A stretch of 47,091 bases of DNA from Novosphingobium sp. AP12 (lineage in GTDB: Bacteria > Pseudomonadota > Alphaproteobacteria > Sphingomonadales > Sphingomonadaceae). The stretch lies in NCBI RefSeq assembly GCF_000281975.1, contig NZ_AKKE01000130.1, positions 1 through 47,091 of the forward strand, written 5' to 3'. Positions 41,082 through 47,091 of this stretch are shown here, one piece after another (position 1 is the stretch's first letter; each line of letters begins with the position of its first letter). The notes beneath the pieces are model-generated. The model had not been told where the DNA came from. It ran no database searches and saw nothing but the letters and a program-made list of their open reading frames with translations. A program made the position numbers and the translations under genes.

Positions 41082-41684
41082 TTGCCGTCATTCACATCGC
41101 TCAAGTCGCTCGTCCTGTGTTCGCTCGCCGGGGCCTCGGCCCTCCTGATCGCGGGCTGCGATAGGCAAAGCGACAAGCAGGCGCAACCGCAGGCTTCCGA
41201 AGGCGCGCAGCAGGCGGGTCCGGCGCAAGCTCCCGCCAAGTCCGACAAGCTCGACCGTTCGCACAAGGGCGAGGCGATGCCGACCGTCAGCCTCGTCGAC
41301 AATACCGGCGAAAGCCTCGACCTGTCCTCGTTCAAGGGCAAGCCGCTGCTCATCAACCTGTGGGCGACCTGGTGCGCGCCGTGCATCGCCGAGATGCCCA
41401 CGCTCGCCAAGCTGATCGCGCGCGAGCCGGAACTGGGCGTGACGGTCCTGCCGATCTCGCAGGATACCGGCCAGGCCGACAAGGTCGTCGAAATCCTGCG
41501 CCGCCGCGAGCTGGAGCAGATCCAGCCGTGGATCGACGAGCAGGGCGACCTCGGCTTCCAGTACGGCGGCAACCTGCCGGTGACGGTGCTGTTCGACGCG
41601 CAGGGCAAGGAAGTCTGGCGTTACACCGGCGGCAACGACTGGACCTCGCCCGAGGCGCTGAAGCTGATCGCCGAGGCTAAGTAG
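41082..41684 (+). CDS. TlpA-family thioredoxin-like lipoprotein
   Basis: 200 residues from TTG 41082, which has GGAG 10 bases upstream and gives a clean lipoprotein signal with lipobox IAGC (Cys26). A Gln/Ala-rich linker leads to a TlpA/ResA thioredoxin domain with the active site WCAPC (Cys98, Cys101) and GNLPVTVLFDAQGKEVWRYTG. It is a membrane-tethered periplasmic thiol reductase, of the kind used in cytochrome or oxidase maturation. Substrate unknown. Confidence 0.88.
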   Translation: MPSFTSLKSLVLCSLAGASALLIAGCDRQSDKQAQPQASEGAQQAGPAQAPAKSDKLDRSHKGEAMPTVSLVDNTGESLDLSSFKGKPLLINLWATWCAPCIAEMPTLAKLIAREPELGVTVLPISQDTGQADKVVEILRRRELEQIQPWIDEQGDLGFQYGGNLPVTVLFDAQGKEVWRYTGGNDWTSPEALKLIAEAK

Positions 41685-41710
41685 GGTTTAGTTGATGAAG
41701 CACATGCGTG

Positions 41711-41735
41711 CGGCGGCCTTCCTGTAAGGCCGCCG
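41711..41735. terminator. Hairpin between convergent TlpA and GST genes
   Basis: CGGCGGCCTT (41711-41720) and AAGGCCGCCG (41726-41735) form a perfect 10-base stem with a CCTGT loop. A T tract is lacking. It lies 26 bases past the TlpA stop, and probably ends that transcript. Confidence 0.6.
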
Positions 41736-41821
41736 GGCGGTGGGTGAATCGACGATGCAAAGAGCCGCCGCGATGGTAGCAGGCGTCGGCGATGTAGGAA
41801 AATCGGGCGCGCCGATGCCCG

Positions 41822-42472
41822 TCATCCGCCGGACGAGGCGTTGAACACCGCCAGTTGCGCCGCGAAGGCCCGCTGGAACGCCGGCCGCGCTTCGCCGCGA
41901 GCGACGTAAGCGGCGAGGTTGGGGTATTCCTCGACGAGGCCCGAACCCGCCAGCCGGCGCAGCACCGACACCATCAGCAGGTCGCCCGCGCTGAACTCGC
42001 CATCGAGCCAGTCCGCCGCGCCGAGCCGGGCGGACAGTTCGCCCAGCCGGACGCGGACGCGGTCTTCCAGCATGGACAGGCGCTCGTCATACCAGGGTTT
42101 GCCGGCGTCGAGGAACGGCGCCATGTCGTGTTCCACCACCGGCGGCTCTACGGTATTGAGCGCCGCGAACATCCACATGATCGCCCGTGCCCGGCCGTCC
42201 GCATCGTCCGGGAACAGGCCGCCGTGATGCGCAGCGAGATGGAACACGATCGCGCCCGATTCGAACAAGGCGAGGCCGCCTTCCTCGTATGTCGGGATCT
42301 GGCCGAAGGGATGGAGGCGCAGGTGCGCTGGCTCCTTCATCGCGGCGAACGAGACCAGGCGCACGTCGTAGGGCTGGCCGACTTCCTCCAGAGCCCAGCG
42401 CACCGGCATGTCCCGCGCGAGCCCGTGGCCGCCGTCGGGAGAGGCTTCGAATGCGGTGATCGTGGGCGTCAT
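41822..42472 (-). CDS. Glutathione S-transferase family protein
   Basis: 216 residues from ATG 42472 (GGAG upstream). Thioredoxin-like N-domain (RWALEEVGQPYDVRLVSFAAMKEPAHLRLHPFGQIPTYEEGGLALFESGAIVFHLA) with the cis-Pro IP and the ES glutathione-binding pair, then an all-helical C-domain. It is the last gene of the leftward accessory cluster; it may conjugate or isomerise an intermediate, which is inference. Confidence 0.9.
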   Translation of the reverse strand: MTPTITAFEASPDGGHGLARDMPVRWALEEVGQPYDVRLVSFAAMKEPAHLRLHPFGQIPTYEEGGLALFESGAIVFHLAAHHGGLFPDDADGRARAIMWMFAALNTVEPPVVEHDMAPFLDAGKPWYDERLSMLEDRVRVRLGELSARLGAADWLDGEFSAGDLLMVSVLRRLAGSGLVEEYPNLAAYVARGEARPAFQRAFAAQLAVFNASSGG

Positions 42473-42540
42473 GGCAGGCTCCGGCCGGTTACGCGATGGC
42501 ATTCAAAGCAGGCGTTTCGAGGGGCGGTGTCAAGCCGATA

Positions 42541-42581
42541 CCGTCGTCCCCGCGAAGGCTGGGACCGCCTGGTACTCTCGA
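42541..42581 (+). repeat. Dispersed palindromic repeat, second family, copy 1
   Basis: CGTCGTCCCCGCGAAGGCTG GGACCGCC then TGGTACTCTCGA. A near-identical unit in opposite orientation lies at 43695-43733, and a degenerate one at 42641-42665. The translated form VPAKAGT is familiar as a dispersed repeat in sphingomonad annotations. It lies in the gap between the GST and VOC genes. Confidence 0.75.
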
Positions 42582-42640
42582 TGCGATGGCTTTCCGTCGG
42601 ACGACCGGCGGAGCGCGCCCTGCCGATAGGTGGGCGCGGC

Positions 42641-42665
42641 GCTGCCAGCCTTCGCTGCGACGACG
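42641..42665 (-). repeat. Second repeat family, degenerate inverted copy
   Basis: GCTGCCAGCCTTCGCTGCGA CGACG is the reverse-oriented core of the same family, with several differences from copy 1, and ends exactly at the base before the VOC stop codon (TAA, 42666-42668). Together with copy 1 it makes an inverted pair about 60 bases apart. Confidence 0.6.
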
Positions 42666-43577
42666 TTACGCTCCCGCGCCCAGCTTCGAGCCCACCTGCG
42701 GATAGCCCTGCGGCGTGACCTCGGTGAACCAGATCAGCCTCCCGTGGGCTTTGTCCGGGTGGATGGCGAAGCGATCCTCGGCATCGCCGATCAGCGGCAG
42801 CCCCTTGGTGCGCAGCCACGTCGCGGCGGAGGCGGCGTCGCGGACCTTGAACACGAGGTGGTGGAGGCCCTTCGCGTCCCGCGCATGATCGGCGATGGGC
42901 GAGCCCTCCTCGCCTTCCAGCGCCTCGATCACGGTGTCGCCCATGGCGAAGGCGGCAACGCGCGCATCGGGAAGGTCGCGCTCGCCGAGTTCAGGCCATT
43001 CGAGCTTGCCCGCGAACAACGCCCGCGCCTCGGCCAGCGAGGGCGTGCTCACACCGATCGCCTGCAGGCCCTCGATGCCGAGCGGGTGCGCGTCGCGCCA
43101 CCAGGCGGGCGTCCACTCGGGATCGCGGCGCGGGTCGTTCGGCATGTCCTGGCGCACGACTTCCAGCCGCATGCCGAGCGCCTGTCCGCGCGGCACGAGG
43201 AAATAGTGCGCCTCCATGCCCGGATCGTAGTGCCGCTTGAAGCCGCGGCTCGCGAACCAGGCGTCGGCGGCGGCGAGGTCGGTGGTCTTGAGCGCCAGCC
43301 CGATCCAGCGCATCGGCGCGGCCGAGCGGCGCAGCATGTCGCCCAGCGGATTGCCGTCTTGCGCGCCCCGGCCGGCAGGGGCGATCGGAATGACCATGGT
43401 GTCGCCGACCATCATCAGCGATTCCTCGCGGTCGAGGCCGAGCGCGGCCGTCTCGGGCGTGACGAGGATCTCGTAGGCAGTCTGCGCGCCCAGCACGTCC
43501 TGGAAGAAAGCGTCGCATTCCTGGCGACCCGCGTTGTCGGCGAGCGCCCAGCTTACGTGGACGAGCGGAAATTGCAT
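42666..43577 (-). CDS. VOC (glyoxalase/bleomycin resistance) family protein
   Basis: 303 residues from ATG 43577 (GGAGAGG upstream). Two or more beta-alpha-beta-beta-beta VOC modules are visible: FPLVHVSWALADNAGRQECDAFFQDVLGAQTAYE, LKTTDLAAADAWFASRGF, GLQAIGVSTPSLAEARALFAGKLEWPEL and GLHHLVFKVRDAASAATWLRTKG with His-containing strands. Members include extradiol dioxygenases and isomerases. In a Rieske-containing cluster a ring-cleavage or isomerase role is possible but unproven. Repeats flank it on both sides. Confidence 0.82.
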   Translation of the reverse strand: MQFPLVHVSWALADNAGRQECDAFFQDVLGAQTAYEILVTPETAALGLDREESLMMVGDTMVIPIAPAGRGAQDGNPLGDMLRRSAAPMRWIGLALKTTDLAAADAWFASRGFKRHYDPGMEAHYFLVPRGQALGMRLEVVRQDMPNDPRRDPEWTPAWWRDAHPLGIEGLQAIGVSTPSLAEARALFAGKLEWPELGERDLPDARVAAFAMGDTVIEALEGEEGSPIADHARDAKGLHHLVFKVRDAASAATWLRTKGLPLIGDAEDRFAIHPDKAHGRLIWFTEVTPQGYPQVGSKLGAGA

Positions 43578-43694
43578 GGACCGGCCTCTCCGTTTCGTGT
43601 CGTCATCGCAGTGCAGGCCGGGATCGCTGGCAACGCCGCGCCCAACGGGCGGCCGGGCGCCAGCCTCCCTGCGGCTGTCGGCAAACTCTCTCCT

Positions 43695-43733
43695 CAAGAG
43701 TACCCGGCGGTCCCAGCCTTCGCTGGGACGACG
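43695..43733 (-). repeat. Second repeat family, copy 2 (inverted)
   Basis: In reverse this reads CGTCGTCCCAGCGAAGGCTG GGACCGCC then GGGTACTCTTGA, differing from copy 1 at about four positions. It lies between the Rieske oxygenase stop and the VOC gene start. The inner CCAGCGAAGGCTGG part can fold into a hairpin. Confidence 0.78.
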
Positions 43734-43752
43734 CTGTTGACGGGCCGCCCGC

Positions 43753-45111
43753 TTAATACGTCTTGGGCGAGCCCGTTCCCATGAACTTCGCGAGGTTCAT
43801 ATGCAGCGAGCCGACCGAGCGTTCCATGTAGGGATTGGGCTGCGCGCCGCGGAAGCCGACGTTCTTCATGCCCTGCTGGACCGCCGCCATGTTGTTGAAG
43901 TCCTGCTGCAGCACCGGCGGCCAGTCGCCGGGCTCGGTGTACTCCCACTCCGTTTCCGGCGCCTCGCCCTCGGGGTAGAGTTCGTAGACCGCCGCCTCGA
44001 AGATGCACATGTCCGGGTCGCCCTTGTAGGGGCGCGCCTGGTAGCAGAGCATGTTGTTGACGGCGTGGCCGATCTGGAAGTTCGGGAAGATCTGCCAGGC
44101 GGTGCCGGCCTGCGCGGTGTGCTGCGGGTCGACCTGCGCCCAGACCACGCCGCGCGCCTCGTCCTCCTTGCGCGCGGTGCTGATCCAGTAGGCGGAGACT
44201 TCGGCGGGCGGGGTGCCTTCGGGCAGTTCGTCCTTGAGGCGGTTCGCCACCGCCACCAGCGTGGTGGTGGTGTTGGTGTTGGCGTTGGCCCAGGTGAAGT
44301 TCTGCATGTCCGCCGTGGTCACGCGCGGGTCCTCGCCGGCGCCGAGGCGCAGCTTGCCCGAGTCCTCCTCCTGGCCCTTGGGCGCTTCGTAGCCGATGTT
44401 GGAGTGCAGCCCCTGGTTGCGCGCCCAGCCCCGGAACTGGCCGAATTCCATGAACTCGGGGTGGGTGGAGGAGACGTGGTAGGTCTCGCAGAAGGCCTCC
44501 ATCGCGACCTTCCAGTTGCATTCGAACACCACCCACTTGCGCCAGCGCGGGCGCATCTTCTCCAGCCCGTAGGGATCGAGCATCCCGGCGGCGGGGTGGA
44601 GATATTCGGCGAGCGGCCCGGCCTCGGGATCGAGGTTGATCCATATCCACCCGCCCCAGCTCTCGACCTTGACCTTGCCGAGGTCGGCGAGACCGTCGCA
44701 CAAATGGCCCTGCCAGTCGTCCTGGTGCTCGACGTAGGTGTTCTTGCCGTCGAGGCCGAAGGTCCAGCCGTGGTAGCCGCAGATGAAGTTCGGGCGGCTG
44801 CCGCGCGCGTTGCGCATGCCCTTGGGCGTGTCGACCAGCTTGCGGCCGCGATGCGGGCAGACATTGTGGAAGGCACGGATCTCGCTTTCCGAGGCGCGCA
44901 CGATGATCACCGAATCGTCGAGGATGTCGAAGGTGATGTAGGACCCGACCTTCTCGATGTCTTCCATCCGCCCGGCCTGGAGCCAGACCTTGCGCCACAG
45001 CTTGCTGCGTTCCGCCTCGGCATATTCGCGGGAGATGTATGCCTCGGGGGGCACGTTGACCGGGGCGACCAGCTCTTCCGGCGCCTGAACGATCTTGCCA
45101 AACTCACCCAT
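43753..45111 (-). CDS. Rieske aromatic-ring-hydroxylating oxygenase alpha subunit
   Basis: 452 residues. The Rieske [2Fe-2S] ligands are Cys85 and His87 (CPHRGR), Cys111 and His114 (CGYHGW). The mononuclear iron histidines are His212 and His217 in ETYHVSSTHPE. Family enzymes add oxygen to aromatic rings or perform related oxidations. No beta subunit, ferredoxin or reductase is next to it, so electron donors must lie elsewhere. It lies downstream of an MFS transporter and EthD gene. Confidence 0.93.
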   Translation of the reverse strand: MGEFGKIVQAPEELVAPVNVPPEAYISREYAEAERSKLWRKVWLQAGRMEDIEKVGSYITFDILDDSVIIVRASESEIRAFHNVCPHRGRKLVDTPKGMRNARGSRPNFICGYHGWTFGLDGKNTYVEHQDDWQGHLCDGLADLGKVKVESWGGWIWINLDPEAGPLAEYLHPAAGMLDPYGLEKMRPRWRKWVVFECNWKVAMEAFCETYHVSSTHPEFMEFGQFRGWARNQGLHSNIGYEAPKGQEEDSGKLRLGAGEDPRVTTADMQNFTWANANTNTTTTLVAVANRLKDELPEGTPPAEVSAYWISTARKEDEARGVVWAQVDPQHTAQAGTAWQIFPNFQIGHAVNNMLCYQARPYKGDPDMCIFEAAVYELYPEGEAPETEWEYTEPGDWPPVLQQDFNNMAAVQQGMKNVGFRGAQPNPYMERSVGSLHMNLAKFMGTGSPKTY

Positions 45112-45191
45112 GGTATCCTCGCATCCTTGTACCGATTTGCGGTCGTTATCTCATTATTGGCATGGAGGGGCAAATCGCCGGTGCGGTTCCG

Positions 45192-46439
45192 TCAATGGGC
45201 CGCGTAGGCGGCGCGCCCCCTCGGCAGGGTGCCGATCGCCACGCTGCTCGCCGCCATGAAGCCGAGCGCGAGCCACAGGAAGCCCGAGTAACTGCCGGTC
45301 CGGTCGTAGAACTGCGCGGCGGCGAGCGGCCCGATGGCGGTGCCGATCGACAGCGCCGCGAGCAGGCCCCCGTAGAGGCCGCCGAAGTTGCGGAGGCCGA
45401 AATGGCGGGTGAGGAGGTAGACGACGACGTCGATCTCCGCCCCCAGCGTCAGTCCGATCAGCGCCGAGGCTCCGGCCATCGCCATGAACGACCCGCCGCC
45501 GAGCAGGAGCAGCAGGCAGCCCGCGACCGGCAGCATGAACACCGCCGCGCCCACCAGCGAGGCGGGCAGGCGGTCGAGCAGCATGCCCGTCCCCAGCCGC
45601 CCGGCGAGCGAGAACCAGCCGATGAACGAGGCGATCCCCGCCGCCGCCATCGGGCTCGCCCCGGCATCGCCGAGGATCGCGGTGAAGTGGACCACCAGCG
45701 CGATGATGGTGAAGGTGAACAGCAGGCTGGCGACGAACAGGCGGTGGTAGACGCTGGAGCGCAGGCCTTCCTTCAGGCTCGCGCCGGGTAGGTCGGCGGG
45801 TCTGGTGCCGAGGTCCTCGACCTTCTGGCGGCGTCCCTTGTCGTACTTGCCGTGGAAGAACACGAAGATTACCGGGAAGGCCACCGCCAGCCAGATCGCG
45901 GCCTGTGCCGGGAAGGCCGCGCGCCAGCCGAGCGCGCCGATCAGCGCGGTCGCCATCGGCGGGAACACGCCTGCCGCGATCGAGGCGCCGCACAGCGTCA
46001 CCGCGAAGGCCATCCCGCGCGAGGCGGTGAAGCGCGAAGCCACCGCGCTCGTCCAGACCGAGGCCTGCACCGGCAGCGCTGCCAGCGCGATCAGGCCCCA
46101 CAGCAGATACCAGTTGAGCAGCGATCCATTGGCGCTCCCCAGCAGCGCGAAGGCGAGGCCGAGCAGCACCAGCCCGATCACCCCGAAGCGGCGCGGGCCG
46201 AAGCGGTCGACCGCGAGGCCGATGCACACCCCGCCCACCGCCTGCACCAGGGTGGCGATGGTGAGGCCGAAAGTGACCTCGGTGCGGCTCCAGCCGAATT
46301 CGGCGGCGGTGGGGCCGTAGAACGGGCCGATGCCGTAGATGTGGATGACGCTGGTAGCATAGCCCAGCCCCGCCGCCACCGGCAGCAACGGGTTCGCGCG
46401 CCATTCCTCGCGGGCGGTGGGGGGGGCGGGGGCATGCAT
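45192..46439 (-). CDS. MFS transporter
   Basis: 415 residues from ATG 46439. Twelve membrane helices and the loop-2 motif GLAVDRFGPRRFG typical of the major facilitator superfamily. It probably imports the cluster's substrate, a context inference. Codons 3-7 contain C5 and C8 homopolymers (MHAPAPPT), a possible slippage site. The central cytoplasmic loop (HGKYDKGRRQKVEDLGTRPADLPGASLKEGLRSS) separates two six-helix halves. Confidence 0.9.
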   Translation of the reverse strand: MHAPAPPTAREEWRANPLLPVAAGLGYATSVIHIYGIGPFYGPTAAEFGWSRTEVTFGLTIATLVQAVGGVCIGLAVDRFGPRRFGVIGLVLLGLAFALLGSANGSLLNWYLLWGLIALAALPVQASVWTSAVASRFTASRGMAFAVTLCGASIAAGVFPPMATALIGALGWRAAFPAQAAIWLAVAFPVIFVFFHGKYDKGRRQKVEDLGTRPADLPGASLKEGLRSSVYHRLFVASLLFTFTIIALVVHFTAILGDAGASPMAAAGIASFIGWFSLAGRLGTGMLLDRLPASLVGAAVFMLPVAGCLLLLLGGGSFMAMAGASALIGLTLGAEIDVVVYLLTRHFGLRNFGGLYGGLLAALSIGTAIGPLAAAQFYDRTGSYSGFLWLALGFMAASSVAIGTLPRGRAAYAAH

Positions 46440-46505
46440 GTTAATACGATTTCCGTTCAACTGAGAGCCAACTGCGCCCGAACGCGCAGCGGCGGGAGGA
46501 TGGTC

Positions 46506-46919
46506 CTAGTCCCCGTACCGCAGCTCGACCTGCGTGGCCTCGCCGTTCGGGCCCATCGGCGAATCGTATTCGATGCAGGTCGCCACCGGGTTCTCGTGCC
46601 CGGCGAACAGCCGTTCCTCGTCCGCCTTCGTCATCGGCAGGCGCTCGGGCGAGGAGATGATCGCCTGCGAGCGCTCGAAATCCTCGCGGCTGTTCCACCA
46701 GATTTCCATGATGCAGTCGTAGCCGCTGTCGTGGACCTGCCCGGTGACCGGGTTCTTCTCGGGCACGAGGTAGCGCCGCACGTAGCGTACCGCGCCCGGG
46801 ATCGCAGGGGATGCGCCCATCTTCTTGGCGAGCTGCGAGTGCTGGTTTTCGTAGTAGTCCATGAACTCGTCCATGGTCATGTCGGGGCGCTTGCGGAAGA
46901 AGCAGATCTGCTTGAGCAT
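46506..46919 (-). CDS. EthD-domain protein
   Basis: 137 residues from ATG 46919 (GGGAG upstream). Ferredoxin-like fold of the EthD type: MLKQICFFRKRPDMTMDEFMDYYENQHSQLAKKM, VRYVRRYLVP and DCIMEIWWNSREDFERSQA. EthD was first found with an ethyl tert-butyl ether degradation operon; many members are small enzymes or accessory proteins of aromatic catabolism. It lies downstream of a propeller gene and upstream of the MFS gene. Confidence 0.85.
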   Translation of the reverse strand: MLKQICFFRKRPDMTMDEFMDYYENQHSQLAKKMGASPAIPGAVRYVRRYLVPEKNPVTGQVHDSGYDCIMEIWWNSREDFERSQAIISSPERLPMTKADEERLFAGHENPVATCIEYDSPMGPNGEATQVELRYGD

Positions 46920-46936
46920 CTTGGGTGTCTCCCGGA

Positions 46937-47091
46937 TCAGACGCGGCGCAGCGCGAGGACGGAGCCCTCGGCGTCGGCGGAGAGGTAGACGGTGCCGTCC
47001 GGAGCGACGGCCACGCCGTTGAAGGTGTTCATCGGCCCGCACATGTCGCCCACGCCGCCCAGCTGGATCGGCTGCGCGCCGCCGGGCCCGC
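46937..47091 (-). CDS. Partial SMP-30/NHL-like beta-propeller (C-terminus only)
   Basis: The frame enters from the window's right edge and ends TFNGVAVAPDGTVYLSADAEGSVLALRRV, then TGA (46937-46939). The 'NGVAVAPDGTVYLS' blade repeat is typical of SMP-30/gluconolactonase or NHL propellers. Only ~50 residues are inside the window, so full identity is not known. The stop is 17 bases before the EthD start, in the same operon. Confidence 0.7.
   Translation of the reverse strand, partial: GPGGAQPIQLGGVGDMCGPMNTFNGVAVAPDGTVYLSADAEGSVLALRRV

Noticed and set aside
1..47091. CRISPR arrays, insertion sequences or rRNA
   Set aside because: No regularly spaced repeats, transposase motifs or rRNA-like segments were found by reading through both strands.

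Overview
The window looks like a stretch of a GC-rich alphaproteobacterial chromosome, most likely Sphingomonadales and closest in style to Novosphingobium. This rests on the gene order of the aa3-type cytochrome oxidase cluster, the pyrE-pdxJ-acpS-lepB block, the argH-lptM-lysA-siroheme block, two palindromic repeat families I associate with sphingomonads, and the abundance of catabolic CoA-ester and Rieske genes. The genus is inference; no rRNA is present.

Region 1 (1-9388) is the right end of a prophage. Rightward late genes encode tail-fibre and tailspike proteins (1-4608), two membrane proteins, a GH24 endolysin and a nested Rz/Rz1 spanin pair (to 6591). Leftward small genes follow (6767-9280), including start-stop coupled ORFs, a MazG-like protein and an AT-richer accessory gene. 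The prophage ends at a 3' half of tRNA-Val (anticodon TAC) at 9339-9388, the expected scar of integration into that tRNA; the intact tRNA and the integrase should lie to the left, outside the window.

Region 2 (9895-23198) starts with a membrane diguanylate cyclase and continues with two leftward catabolic operons. The first (17060 to 10997: AMP-forming ligase, double-hotdog dehydratase, alpha/beta hydrolase, class III CoA-transferase, SDR) is divergent from an IclR regulator. The second (22212 to 18010: biotin-dependent acyl-CoA carboxylase beta, DUF3088 protein, carboxylase alpha, MaoC hydratase) is divergent from a LysR regulator and has perfect dyads in the shared intergenic region. Together they suggest activation and beta-oxidation-like breakdown of an unidentified carboxylic acid, probably branched or isoprenoid.

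Region 3 (23195-29389) is the leftward ctaC-ctaD-ctaB-small ORF-ctaG-ctaE-surf1 cluster for cytochrome c oxidase. Region 4 (29596-35064) runs rightward: pyrE, pdxJ, acpS, lepB, an AI-2E family permease, a DUF3089 hydrolase and ruvX. Region 5 (37173 to 35071) is an unrecognised leftward three-gene operon: a 68-aa protein and two divergent paralogues. It is my best candidate for an undescribed system. Region 6 (37360-41684) is a siroheme-synthase-like gene, lysA, lptM and argH, with a divergent thioredoxin-like lipoprotein. Region 7 (41822-47091) is a leftward accessory catabolic cluster: GST, VOC protein, Rieske oxygenase alpha subunit, MFS transporter, EthD-domain protein and the end of an SMP-30/NHL-like propeller.
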